A DNA stretch of 64,000 nt from Geobacteraceae bacterium (lineage in GTDB: Bacteria; Desulfobacterota; Desulfuromonadia; Geobacterales; DSM-12255): the NCBI GenBank assembly GCA_013377075.1, contig JACABD010000013.1:6462-70461 (forward strand). Direction: 5' to 3'. The notes beneath the pieces are model-generated. The model had not been told where the DNA came from and ran no database searches. It saw only the letters and a list, made by a program, of their open reading frames with translations. Made by a program: the position numbers and the translations under genes. This document shows positions 34,391 to 43,334 of this stretch, one piece after another. Each line of letters opens with the position of its first letter. The first letter of the stretch is position 1.

Positions 34391-35347
34391 GTGGACTTAA
34401 GTGTAGTTGTCCCCATATATAATGAAGAAGAGAATGTGGCGCTTTTGTATGAGCGGGTTACCGCGGCTCTGGCTGTCACAGATCTTTGCTATGAGTTGAT
34501 TCTTGTCGATGACGGCTCCAGTGATCGCTCTTATTTACTGCTGAAAGATATTGCTTCTCAAGATCAGCGAGTCAAGGTGATCCGTTTCCGTCGTAATTTC
34601 GGCCAGACAGCGGCCATGGCAGCTGGATTTGATGCGGCTTCAGGCAGGGTTGTTGTCCCTATGGACGGAGATTTGCAAAACGATCCTACCGATATACCTA
34701 GACTGCTTGCAAAGATAGATGAAGGCAACGATGTCGTCTCCGGATGGAGAAAGGACAGGCAGGATACATTCATCAACCGCAAACTGCCGTCGATGATCGC
34801 CAACGGCCTCATCTCCCGCTTCACTGGGGTTCATCTTCACGACTACGGCTGCACCCTGAAGGCCTATAGAAAAGAAGTTCTTGAAGGGATTAACCTCTAC
34901 GGCGAGATGCACAGGTTCGTTCCAGCCCTGGCCTCACAGGTCGGCGCCAAAGTCACGGAAATCCCGGTAAAGCACCATCCACGCCTCTATGGAACCAGTA
35001 AATATGGCATTTCGCGGACGGTCAGGGTTGTGCTTGACCTGATGACGGTCAAGTTTCTCCTTCAATACTCGACAAAACCGATTCAGCTCTTTGGCAAATG
35101 GGGAGTCTACACCATCTTCGCCGGTATGATGAGCGGCCTGGCAACCCTATACATGAAAATCTTCGAGCATATGAGCATGAACCGTAACCCTTTGTGGATA
35201 CTTACGGTCTTCCTTGTCTTCATGGGGGTACAGTTCATTGTTCTCGGCCTTTTGGGTGAACTGAATGCGAGGACTTATTACGAAGCCCAGGGGAAACCGA
35301 TCTATGTAGTTCGGGAGAGGCTGAATATTGAGCGGGAAGCGCTCTGA
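34391..35347 (+). CDS. Membrane-bound family 2 glycosyltransferase (GtrB/ArnC-like)
   Basis: A 318-residue protein with a GT-A domain (VVPIYNEEENVALLYERV at 5-22, LVDDGSSD, and DGDLQNDP as metal motif near 97) followed by two C-terminal membrane helices (about 232-255 and 268-292). This matches undecaprenyl-phosphate glycosyltransferases such as GtrB and ArnC, which load a sugar onto the lipid carrier on the cytoplasmic face. The start is GTG with GGGGGTGA upstream. It is the second lipid-sugar synthase in the locus. Confidence 0.88.
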   Translation: MDLSVVVPIYNEEENVALLYERVTAALAVTDLCYELILVDDGSSDRSYLLLKDIASQDQRVKVIRFRRNFGQTAAMAAGFDAASGRVVVPMDGDLQNDPTDIPRLLAKIDEGNDVVSGWRKDRQDTFINRKLPSMIANGLISRFTGVHLHDYGCTLKAYRKEVLEGINLYGEMHRFVPALASQVGAKVTEIPVKHHPRLYGTSKYGISRTVRVVLDLMTVKFLLQYSTKPIQLFGKWGVYTIFAGMMSGLATLYMKIFEHMSMNRNPLWILTVFLVFMGVQFIVLGLLGELNARTYYEAQGKPIYVVRERLNIEREAL

Positions 35348-35365
35348 TATGAGCAGGTATTTGCA

Positions 35366-36541
35366 ATGAAAATTCTTCTTATTGCACCGCAGCCGTTTCT
35401 GGAAAAACGTGGGACTCCACTGGCTGTCCTGCAGCTGCTTAAGGCCTTTAGCGAACTTGGTCATCAGGTTGATCTTGTCAGTTATCATCTTGGCGAAGAT
35501 GTGGATCTGCCAGGTATGCGGCACTGCCGGGCGCTTCGCATTCCATTTATAAATAGTGTTGCCAAGGGGATGTCTGCTACCAAGCTGTTTCTGGATATTT
35601 TCATTTTTCTGCGTGCATTAGGTCTGTTGCTTTCCAACCGCTATGACTCAGTTCATGGAGTGGAAGAGGGTGCAATAATGGGTGGCGTGTTGACCCTTTT
35701 CTGGCGTACTCCGCTTGTCTACGACATGGACTCAAGCATTCCCGAGCAGTTGGAAGAGTCTGGTAACAGGCTTTGGGGTGGTAGTGTCATGGTGGGGGTG
35801 GCAACTCTTCTTGAACGCTGGACAATAAACCGTGCTGCCGTAGTTCTCCCAGTGTGCAGTTCTCTGGCGGAAAGGGTTCGCAGGGTTTCGCCAGCCAAAC
35901 CGTTACAACTCCTTGAAGATATTCCCAATGTTGAAGAGTTTGCTGCCGGTCAGCTAAAGGAACTGGAACGACTGCGCCAGGAGCTGGGGCTTTTTGGCAG
36001 GAAAATAGTTCTCTATACCGGCACATTCGAAGGCTATCAGGGAATTGACCTGCTGCTTGATGCAATTCCAATGGTTGTTAAAAGCTTTCCGGATACAGTT
36101 TTTGTTCTTGTTGGCGGCGAACCAGCCCAGGTAGAGGAGAAAAAAGCTGTTGTCGTCAGTCTTGGGGTGGCTGCAAATGTGATGATTCTTGGGAAAAGGC
36201 CACTTGAAGAGATGCCGCTCTTTATGGAGATGGCTGATATTCTTGTTTCGCCCCGCAACAAGGGGACAAACACGCCGATGAAGATCTACACCTACCTTCA
36301 GTCAGGAAGACCGGTTGTGGCAACCCGCCTCCCTACCCATACACAGGTGTTGACAGATGAGAACTCTGTGCTGGTTGAGCCTGTTGCCAAGGAGTTTGCC
36401 AATGGTGTTGTGCGTCTTCTGGCGGAGCCGGAGATTGGCCTATCACTGGGCAAGGCCGGTGCACAGCTTGTGAAGGATAACTACAGTTTTGACGGTTTCA
36501 GGAATAAAGTGGAGGGGGCATACCGCCAGATCCAGTCATGA
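35366..36541 (+). CDS. Family 4 glycosyltransferase
   Basis: A 391-residue GT-B enzyme. The N-terminal half starts ILLIAPQPFLEKRGTPLAV, a pattern in which a Gly-rich loop follows strand 1. The C-terminal half has the donor-site features of GT4: LYTGTFEGYQGIDLLLDA, VLVGGEPA, and a late SPRNKGTNTPMKIYTYLQSGRPVVAT in place of the usual EGFGxxxLEAMA. The KGTNTPMKIYTYL variant is seen in a subgroup of GT4 enzymes. The sugar and acceptor are unknown. The stop overlaps the start of the radical SAM gene. Confidence 0.85.
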   Translation: MKILLIAPQPFLEKRGTPLAVLQLLKAFSELGHQVDLVSYHLGEDVDLPGMRHCRALRIPFINSVAKGMSATKLFLDIFIFLRALGLLLSNRYDSVHGVEEGAIMGGVLTLFWRTPLVYDMDSSIPEQLEESGNRLWGGSVMVGVATLLERWTINRAAVVLPVCSSLAERVRRVSPAKPLQLLEDIPNVEEFAAGQLKELERLRQELGLFGRKIVLYTGTFEGYQGIDLLLDAIPMVVKSFPDTVFVLVGGEPAQVEEKKAVVVSLGVAANVMILGKRPLEEMPLFMEMADILVSPRNKGTNTPMKIYTYLQSGRPVVATRLPTHTQVLTDENSVLVEPVAKEFANGVVRLLAEPEIGLSLGKAGAQLVKDNYSFDGFRNKVEGAYRQIQS

Positions 36542-37626
36542 TAAGAAAAATTCGTCAGACCATAAATGTACTTAAATTTGCACTTGGCAGCACCAGACCG
36601 TCTGCCGGACCGCTCAAGGTGCAGTGGGATATCCTTTACCGCTGCAATTCCAAATGCATAACCTGTGATCGCTGGATGGAGGTGGAGGGGAGAACAATCA
36701 TCCCCTTTGAAAGGGAAAAGCAGTTTCTCTCCGAGCTGGCTGATATGGGAACTTTCAGTGTGGCCTTCTCCGGCGGCGAGCCGTTTCTGCGCAAGGATAT
36801 CTTTGAGCTGATAAAAGAGGCTAAGCGGGTTGGGTTGACGACCAGCCTGAACAGCAATGGTCTGCTAATCAACGAAAAAATGGCGGACAGAATCATCGAC
36901 TCCGGTCTGGACATGATCTACTTCTCTCTTGATGGTGCAAAACCTGAAACAAATGATTATATCCGCGGAGTTCCGGGGGGCTTTGCCAAGACCTTTCAGG
37001 CTGTGCGGCTGCTCCGGGAAAAGCGTAGCGCAAAACCGAAGATCTTTATCAACTGCACGGTCAACAACATGAACGTCGGTGAGATTGTGGATCTGGCGCG
37101 GCTCTGCCGGGAGGCAAAGGTGGATGGTGTCACCATGCAGCCTGCACATAGCTGCGAAGGGATGGAATTTGCCATTCCCGAGGAGCTTAAACTTGGGGAG
37201 GCCAGTATTCCGGTTTTTCAGCAGCAGCTTGCAGTGCTGCTGAACGAGTACCGTGACATGTTCCCGATGATGGACGATTATTTTGCCCAGTTCGGGCAGT
37301 TTATCTCAAACCCCCAGGTTCTATACAAGTATCGCTGTGTGGCAGCCTACACCAGTGTTCAGATCCATCCGAACGGTGATATTTACTCCTGCCCGGTTGC
37401 TTTCGAGAAAATCGGCAACCTGATGGATGCCCCTTTCAAGGATATTTGGTTTTCCCCCAAGGCCGATGAATTGAGGGAAAAGATCAAAAACGGCCAGCAT
37501 CCCATGTGCTGGTTCACCTGTGTGGCACCGGCAAACATATTCCTCTCCTATCTCCACCCCTTCAGGCTCTACAAGCTCTTTCGACCGGAGATGCTCCGGC
37601 ATATACTTTTTAAAATGGGTGGTTAG
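36538..37626 (+). CDS. Radical SAM/SPASM-domain protein
   Basis: A 362-residue enzyme. The radical SAM cluster motif CxxxCxxC is C36-N-S-K-C40-I-T-C43, followed by FSGGEPFLRKD (the GGE of AdoMet binding). The C-terminal SPASM-like region has clustered cysteines (YRCVAAY, YSCPVAF, CWFTC) for one or two auxiliary Fe-S clusters. SPASM enzymes modify peptides or act on sugars; here the location within a glycosyltransferase run suggests a glycan or surface-molecule target, but none can be named. Its ATG overlaps the preceding gene. Confidence 0.85.
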   Translation: MIRKIRQTINVLKFALGSTRPSAGPLKVQWDILYRCNSKCITCDRWMEVEGRTIIPFEREKQFLSELADMGTFSVAFSGGEPFLRKDIFELIKEAKRVGLTTSLNSNGLLINEKMADRIIDSGLDMIYFSLDGAKPETNDYIRGVPGGFAKTFQAVRLLREKRSAKPKIFINCTVNNMNVGEIVDLARLCREAKVDGVTMQPAHSCEGMEFAIPEELKLGEASIPVFQQQLAVLLNEYRDMFPMMDDYFAQFGQFISNPQVLYKYRCVAAYTSVQIHPNGDIYSCPVAFEKIGNLMDAPFKDIWFSPKADELREKIKNGQHPMCWFTCVAPANIFLSYLHPFRLYKLFRPEMLRHILFKMGG

Positions 37627-37679
37627 TATTATGCAAATTTCATTTGCCCATTCATTATTTTTTCTGTAGTGTTCATAAT

Positions 37680-38273
37680 ATGAACGATAGCGAAAAAACT
37701 CTCGACTCACATCGCTCCTTTATGCTCATGACCGAAATTGCCGGAGAGGAGCCGATTTCCCAGCGGGAACTGTCACGCCGCATGGGGATTGCTGTCGGCC
37801 TGGTAAACTCATACCTGAAAAATCTAGTGGCAAAGGGGTATGTCCGGATCAAGGCTTTCCCGAAAAACCGCTATTCATACCTTCTTACACCACAGGGACT
37901 TACCGAAAAGAGCCGTCTCGCCTATCAACATCTTTCATACTTTACCGGACTTTATACAGTTGCCCGTCAGGATTATCTGGATCTTTTCAGACGACTGGAG
38001 GCTGACGGCGTCAGTAAATTAGCTTTTTGCGGAGTTGATGAGGTTGCTGAGATTGCCTACCTTTCGTTGCAGGAGACAGGGATCGAGCTGGCTCTGGTAA
38101 TGGATCTTGCAGCCGATGGTGCCGTGTTCTTCGGTAACGCAGTACAACCGATCAATGTGGCGAGTAACCTGCCCGTTGTAATTTCCTCACTGAAACGTTG
38201 CGACTCTTTGGAAGAGGTATTGCTAAAGGCTGGAGTAACAAGAAACAGAATCTTCTCTTTAGGTAATATTTAG
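37680..38273 (+). CDS. Winged-helix regulator with a C-terminal Rossmann-like domain
   Basis: 197 residues from ATG 37680 (the frame is open from TTG 37644). The N-terminal part is a MarR-like winged helix (about 10-85: PISQRELSRRMGIAVGLVNSYLKNLVAKGYV). The C-terminal 85 residues form a small alpha/beta unit (KLAFCGVDEVAEIAYLSLQ, LALVMDLAADGAVFFGNAV) that looks like the N-terminal Rossmann unit of PglD-type sugar acetyltransferases. Regulators with this winged helix occur in exopolysaccharide loci. It is 19 bases upstream of rfbF, and I infer that it controls the locus, perhaps by sensing a nucleotide sugar. Confidence 0.7.
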   Translation: MNDSEKTLDSHRSFMLMTEIAGEEPISQRELSRRMGIAVGLVNSYLKNLVAKGYVRIKAFPKNRYSYLLTPQGLTEKSRLAYQHLSYFTGLYTVARQDYLDLFRRLEADGVSKLAFCGVDEVAEIAYLSLQETGIELALVMDLAADGAVFFGNAVQPINVASNLPVVISSLKRCDSLEEVLLKAGVTRNRIFSLGNI

Positions 38274-38292
38274 ATATTAAAGGGGCGCTGCG

Positions 38293-39060
38293 ATGAAAGT
38301 AGTAATACTTGCAGGGGGGCTTGGGACAAGGCTCAGCGAAGAGACAATTTTGAGGCCAAAGCCGATGGTGGAAATCGGTGGCAAGCCTATTCTCTGGCAT
38401 ATCATGAAGATTTACTCCCATTATGGGTTCAATGATTTTGTCATCTGTCTCGGCTTCAAGGGGTACATGATCAAAGAGTACTTTTCCAACTACTTCCTCC
38501 ATATGAGTGATGTCACCTTTGATATGTCAACTAACAGCATGGAAGTGCATCAGAAGAATGCTGAGCCGTGGCGTGTTACTCTTGTAGATACCGGGGCCGA
38601 ATCAATGACCGGTGGTCGGGTGAAGCGTGTTGCTCCTTATATTGACGATACTTTTATGCTGACCTACGGTGATGGAGTATCGGATGTGAACATCGCGGCA
38701 CTTGCAGAGTTTCACAGGAAGCATGGCAAGGAGGCTACAGTCACCTCAGTCCAGCCTTCAGGCCGATTCGGAGCGCTCAATATGGATCATAACGGTACTG
38801 TGCTCTCGTTTCTGGAGAAACCGGCTGGAGATGGATCATGGATCAATGGTGGGTTCTTTGTGTTGGAGCCAACAGTCCTTGAACGACTGAGCGGAGACGG
38901 CACCATATTCGAGAAAGAACCACTGGAAGGGCTTGCCAGGGATGGCCAGCTGCGTGCATACAAGCACGATGGTTTTTGGCAGCCGATGGACACTCTCAGG
39001 GATAAGACCCATCTGGAAGAGCTCTGGGACAGCGGCTCTGCTCCTTGGAAACTCTGGTAA
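38293..39060 (+). CDS. rfbF: Glucose-1-phosphate cytidylyltransferase
   Basis: A 255-residue nucleotidyltransferase that makes CDP-glucose from CTP and glucose 1-phosphate, the first step to CDP-dideoxyhexoses. The signature LAGGLGTRLSEET (6-18) and RPKPMVEIGGKPI are those of RfbF, with the active-site DTG and TYGDGVSDV segments. Length matches the family. Its stop overlaps the rfbG start (TAATG). Confidence 0.95.
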   Translation: MKVVILAGGLGTRLSEETILRPKPMVEIGGKPILWHIMKIYSHYGFNDFVICLGFKGYMIKEYFSNYFLHMSDVTFDMSTNSMEVHQKNAEPWRVTLVDTGAESMTGGRVKRVAPYIDDTFMLTYGDGVSDVNIAALAEFHRKHGKEATVTSVQPSGRFGALNMDHNGTVLSFLEKPAGDGSWINGGFFVLEPTVLERLSGDGTIFEKEPLEGLARDGQLRAYKHDGFWQPMDTLRDKTHLEELWDSGSAPWKLW

Positions 39061-40130
39061 TGGAAGTTTCTTTCTGGCAAGGGAAAAAAGTCTTTCTCAC
39101 CGGGCACACAGGTTTCAAGGGGAGCTGGCTCTCCATCTGGCTTCACAGTCTTGGCGCGCAGGTAACCGGCTATGCCCTTGCCCCCCCTACAGAGCCGAGC
39201 CTATATGTCCAGGCGAAAGTTGATGAGCTTCTAACCTCGGTAATAGCGGATGTACGCGATCTTGACCGCTTGAAAAACGAGATGCAGAAGGCATCTCCCG
39301 ACATTGTCATCCACATGGCCGCCCAGCCCCTTGTACGGGACTCATACAAGATTCCGGTCGATACCTATGCAATCAATATCATGGGCACTGTTCATCTGCT
39401 GGAGGCAGTTCGTTCGACACCATCAGTAAGAGCAGTTGTTAATGTCACCACTGACAAGGTCTACGAAAACCGTGAATGGGTCTGGGGATACCGTGAGAAC
39501 GAGCCATTTGGCGGCTATGATCCTTACTCCAATAGCAAAGGGTGTTCAGAGCTGGTGACTGCCGCATACCGTTCATCCTACTTCAATCCGAAAGATTATG
39601 AGCGTCATGGTGTTGCTTTGGCTTCCGCCCGGGCAGGAAACGTCATCGGTGGAGGCGACTGGGCCAATGACCGGCTGATCCCGGATGTCATTCGGGCTAT
39701 CCTTGCAAAAGAGCTGGTGCAGATTCGCAATCCAAATGCAATACGTCCCTGGCAGCATGTTCTTGAGCCTCTTTCAGGCTACATGCTTTTGGCGCAGCGT
39801 CTCTTTGAGGATGGTCCAGATTTCGCCGAGGGGTGGAACTTCGGCCCGGCAGATGAGGATGCAAAACCTGTAGAGTGGCTGGTCGCGCTGCTTTGTGGAG
39901 AGTGGGGAGACGGTGCATGTTATGAGATCGACAAGGGTGAGCACCCCCATGAAGCCCATTATTTAAAGCTTGATTGCTCCAAAGCCAGAATGCGCTTGGG
40001 GTGGCAGGCGAAATGGGGTCTGGATATGGCGCTTGAGAGTATCATTGACTGGACAAAGATTTATACAAACGGTGGCGATCTGCGAAGAGAGTGTCTGAGA
40101 CAGATCGGAGCGTACGGAGATGCAAGATGA
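39060..40130 (+). CDS. rfbG: CDP-glucose 4,6-dehydratase
   Basis: A 356-residue short-chain dehydrogenase that converts CDP-glucose to CDP-4-keto-6-deoxyglucose with bound NAD. The cofactor motif is TGHTGFKGSW (14-23), MAAQPLVRDSY is near residue 86, TTDKVYEN follows, and the catalytic Tyr-Lys pair is in YSNSKG. All are specific features of RfbG. I use ATG 39060, which overlaps the rfbF stop; an upstream ATG at 39045 lies inside rfbF. The stop overlaps rfbH as ATGA. Confidence 0.95.
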   Translation: MEVSFWQGKKVFLTGHTGFKGSWLSIWLHSLGAQVTGYALAPPTEPSLYVQAKVDELLTSVIADVRDLDRLKNEMQKASPDIVIHMAAQPLVRDSYKIPVDTYAINIMGTVHLLEAVRSTPSVRAVVNVTTDKVYENREWVWGYRENEPFGGYDPYSNSKGCSELVTAAYRSSYFNPKDYERHGVALASARAGNVIGGGDWANDRLIPDVIRAILAKELVQIRNPNAIRPWQHVLEPLSGYMLLAQRLFEDGPDFAEGWNFGPADEDAKPVEWLVALLCGEWGDGACYEIDKGEHPHEAHYLKLDCSKARMRLGWQAKWGLDMALESIIDWTKIYTNGGDLRRECLRQIGAYGDAR

Positions 40131-41479
40131 AGGCTAGTCCTGAAAGAGAAAAAGAGCTGCGCCAGACAGCAATAGACGCGGCAATTGCCTACTACAGAGA
40201 GTGTCATGCTCCAAAGAGCGAGTTTCGAGACGGAGACCGCATTCCTTATGCAGCGCGTGTTTTCAATGAAATCGAAATCAGCAATCTTATAGATTCCTCC
40301 CTTGATTTCTGGCTCACCACAGGGCGCTATGCCGAGAAGTTCGAACGGGAATTTGCCGATTTTCTTGGCGTACAGCACTGCTCACTCACCAACTCCGGTT
40401 CATCCGCCAACCTGCTTGCTTTCATGGCTCTAACCTCATCCAAACTTGGCGAGAGAAGAATAAAACCTGGAGATGAAGTAATCACCGTTGCCGCCGGCTT
40501 CCCGACAACCGTTGCCCCGATAATTCAGTACGGTGCAGTCCCGGTATTTATTGACGTATCATTACCCACATACAACCTTGATGTGACACAACTGGAAGCA
40601 GCTCTTTCTCAAAGAACCAGAGCAGTTATGGTCGCTCATACCCTAGGCAACCCCTTTGACCTTGAAGCGGTAAAGGCATTCTGCGACAAGCACGATCTCT
40701 GGCTTGTCGAGGATAACTGTGACGCTCTGGGCTCCCGTTATCTTTATAAGGGGGCATGGCAGTACACCGGCACAGTCGGTCATATCGGTACCTCTAGCTT
40801 CTACCCTCCACATCATATGACAATGGGGGAGGGCGGGGCAGTCTATACGGACGATCCGATGTTGAAGCGCCTCATAGAATCTTTCCGTGACTGGGGGCGT
40901 GACTGTTGGTGCCCATCAGGAAAAGACAACAGTTGCAGTAACCGATTTGGTCAGCAGTTCGGAGAGTTACCATTTGGCTATGATCATAAATATGTCTACT
41001 CCCACTTTGGCTACAACCTGAAAGTCACCGATATGCAGGCAGCAATAGGCTGTGCTCAACTGGAGAAGCTTCCGGCATTTATAGAAACGCGCAGGGAAAA
41101 CTGGCAATATTTACGTGACGGTTTAAGTGAACTTTCTAGCGCGTTCATCCTTCCGGATGCGACAGAAAATTCAGACCCATCCTGGTTCGGGTTTATGTTG
41201 ACAGTAAATGGCGGCACAGGTTTAAAGAGAGATAAAATTGTTAACTTCCTTGAGAGTAAAGGGATACAGACAAGAATGCTCTTTGCAGGTAACTTGATCA
41301 AGCACCCCTGTTTTGATGAGATGAGAAAGAGCGGTAAAGGATACAGGGTTGTTGGTGATCTGAAAAATACCGACAGGATCATGAACGATACTTTCTGGGT
41401 CGGGGTTTATCCTGGGATGAGTGAAGAGATGCTGGAGTTTATGGTAAGGCAGATAGCCGGATTTTGCCAGTCAGCATAA
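40127..41479 (+). CDS. rfbH: CDP-4-keto-6-deoxyglucose 3-dehydrase (E1, PMP/[2Fe-2S])
   Basis: A 450-residue aminotransferase-fold enzyme that removes the C3 hydroxyl of CDP-4-keto-6-deoxyglucose. Lysine of the usual Schiff base is replaced by H229 (PPHHMTMGEGG), the hallmark of RfbH/AscC, and the iron-sulfur loop cysteines C260, C262 and C270 (RDCWCPSG ... NSC) are present. E1 normally needs a flavin/[2Fe-2S] reductase (E3, RfbI/AscD) to complete 3-deoxygenation; no such gene is in this window. ATG 40127 overlaps rfbG; the upstream frame extension to 40091 is disregarded. Confidence 0.95.
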   Translation: MKASPEREKELRQTAIDAAIAYYRECHAPKSEFRDGDRIPYAARVFNEIEISNLIDSSLDFWLTTGRYAEKFEREFADFLGVQHCSLTNSGSSANLLAFMALTSSKLGERRIKPGDEVITVAAGFPTTVAPIIQYGAVPVFIDVSLPTYNLDVTQLEAALSQRTRAVMVAHTLGNPFDLEAVKAFCDKHDLWLVEDNCDALGSRYLYKGAWQYTGTVGHIGTSSFYPPHHMTMGEGGAVYTDDPMLKRLIESFRDWGRDCWCPSGKDNSCSNRFGQQFGELPFGYDHKYVYSHFGYNLKVTDMQAAIGCAQLEKLPAFIETRRENWQYLRDGLSELSSAFILPDATENSDPSWFGFMLTVNGGTGLKRDKIVNFLESKGIQTRMLFAGNLIKHPCFDEMRKSGKGYRVVGDLKNTDRIMNDTFWVGVYPGMSEEMLEFMVRQIAGFCQSA

Positions 41480-41521
41480 GTCGGAGAAATTAGGTCTGAT
41501 AACAGTTTTGGAGGCGTCTTT

Positions 41522-43309
41522 ATGAAAATGAGGGTAGCTGATTATATAGTAGACCGGTTGTACAGAGCTGGTGCAGAGCACTCCTTCTTGATAACCGGTG
41601 GGATGATTATGCATCTTACAGATGCACTGCTTCAGCATGGAAAACAGAAGTTCATCTGTTGTCATCATGAACAGTCTGCAACTATGGCTGCGGAGGCATA
41701 TGGCCGATATACCAATAAGCTGGGAGTTGCTTATGTTACTGCCGGTCCTGCTGCACTTAACACCCTGACCGGGGTCGTCGGTGCTTTTGTCGACAGGGCT
41801 CCTTGTATTATTGTTGCCGGCCAGTCAAAAGTATCTCAAGCAAAAGTGACCAAACCCAGGCAGTTTGCATTGCAGGGATTTAACACGTTGCCGATTTTCG
41901 AGAAAGTGACAAAATATGCGGTGATGCTGGATGATGTTGCTACTGTAAAATACGAAGTAGAGAAGTGTATTCATATCGCAATGTCTCATCCGGTTGGCCC
42001 GGTCTGGATTGAGTGCCCGATCGATATTCAGGGGGCCAGTTTTGATCCGGATGATTATGAAGGGTATCTACCGCCGCTTGAAAATGTTAACGCGTTGGCT
42101 AAATTAGAAGCGAAAGCCGAGGTTGTGGCGCAGGCAATCAAATCCAGTAAAAGACCTTTCTTTCTTTTGGGCGCAGGAGTTCGTCTTGCAGACGCTGTTG
42201 AAAAAACCAGACAGCTGATTGAATCTATCAGAGTGCCTGTGCTGACTTCACGTCTGGGTATGGATCTGATTGAACACGAAAGCCAATTTTACGTCGGCAG
42301 GCCTGGTACTTATGGTGACCGTGCTGCCAATTTCACAATCCAGAATGCTGATTTGATGATCGTTTTGGGGTGTCGTCTGAGCGTCGGCCTTATCGGCTAT
42401 GATTATAAGAACTTTGCCCCCCACGCGAAGAAGATTGTAGTCGATATTGATCCTCTTGAACTGGATAAACCATCCATTGTTCCAGATATCGCTATTTGCG
42501 GGGATGTAGGGGTTTTTGTCGAACTGCTTACAAAAAAGCTTTATGGGTTTGTCATGCAGAACAGCCAATGGTTGGCCAAAACTCAGGAGTGGAAGCACAC
42601 CTATCCGGTTGATCTCCCTGAATATGCAGACGAAAAAGAGGGGATAAACTCCTACCACTTCATGACACTGTTTTCCGAAAAAATGTCAGAAAATGCTCTT
42701 TTCGTCCTTGATACAGGCTCCTGTTTTCATGTTCATGCTCAGGCTTTTCGGGTAAAGCCGGGGCAGCGACATATAATAACCGGCGGCCTTTCAACCATGG
42801 GGTACATGCCGGGAGCTATCGGAGTGGCGGCGGCGAGTCGTGGGCAGGATGTGTACTGTGTCACAGGCGATGGCTCGATCCAGATGAATCTTCAGGAACT
42901 GGAGACCATTGCTCACAACAAGTTACCGGTAAAAATTGTGATTCTTAACAACAATGGTTACCTTTTGATAAGGCATTCACAGAATAATTTCATGGAAGGT
43001 AGACTCATTGGTGAGAGTTCGGCAACAGGGGTCAGTTTTCCTGACATGGAAAAGATATCCGCTGCTTATGGCATTCCATTTGTCCGGATTTCTGCCCTCG
43101 GGGAACTAAATGAGAAACTTGAAATTGTAAAAAATCATGTGGGTCCATTGATCTGCGAGGTCATCACACCGCAAAACCAGCTTTTGATCCCACGGGTCGC
43201 TTCAAAAGCTCTGCCAGATGGTTCCATGGTGTCAATGCCCTATGATGACATGTTTCCGTTCCTTTCGCGCGAAGAGTATGAAGCGAATTGTGTCCATGAT
43301 AAGCTGTAA
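41522..43309 (+). CDS. Thiamine-diphosphate enzyme, acetolactate synthase family (YerE-like candidate)
   Basis: A 595-residue enzyme with three domains: pyrimidine-binding (about 1-170, catalytic E50 in HHEQSATMAAEAYGR), central (about 190-330) and PP-binding (about 365-560; GDGS 449-452 and NNNGY near 477-481). It has the acetolactate synthase layout, but there is no regulatory subunit and the location directly after rfbH points to sugar chemistry. Yersinia YerE, of the same family, joins an acetyl unit from pyruvate to C4 of CDP-4-keto-3,6-dideoxyglucose. A similar carboligation is my inference; the acyl donor may differ given the next two genes. GGAGG lies upstream. Confidence 0.8.
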   Translation: MKMRVADYIVDRLYRAGAEHSFLITGGMIMHLTDALLQHGKQKFICCHHEQSATMAAEAYGRYTNKLGVAYVTAGPAALNTLTGVVGAFVDRAPCIIVAGQSKVSQAKVTKPRQFALQGFNTLPIFEKVTKYAVMLDDVATVKYEVEKCIHIAMSHPVGPVWIECPIDIQGASFDPDDYEGYLPPLENVNALAKLEAKAEVVAQAIKSSKRPFFLLGAGVRLADAVEKTRQLIESIRVPVLTSRLGMDLIEHESQFYVGRPGTYGDRAANFTIQNADLMIVLGCRLSVGLIGYDYKNFAPHAKKIVVDIDPLELDKPSIVPDIAICGDVGVFVELLTKKLYGFVMQNSQWLAKTQEWKHTYPVDLPEYADEKEGINSYHFMTLFSEKMSENALFVLDTGSCFHVHAQAFRVKPGQRHIITGGLSTMGYMPGAIGVAAASRGQDVYCVTGDGSIQMNLQELETIAHNKLPVKIVILNNNGYLLIRHSQNNFMEGRLIGESSATGVSFPDMEKISAAYGIPFVRISALGELNEKLEIVKNHVGPLICEVITPQNQLLIPRVASKALPDGSMVSMPYDDMFPFLSREEYEANCVHDKL

Positions 43310-43334
43310 CTGGTGACATCTTCCGGAGGTGGTT

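Noticed and set aside
38200-38300. JUMPstart/ops (GGCGGTAG) element before the polysaccharide genes
   Set aside because: Looked for upstream of 31439 and 38293 and not seen.
40127-41479. RfbH as an ordinary DegT/DnrJ/EryC1 sugar aminotransferase
   Set aside because: The Schiff-base lysine is His229 and Fe-S cysteines are present, which identifies the 3-dehydrase E1.
41522-43309. The thiamine enzyme as housekeeping acetolactate synthase (ilvB)
   Set aside because: No ilvN or ilvC nearby and it is embedded directly after rfbH; a sugar-pathway role fits better, although assay is needed.
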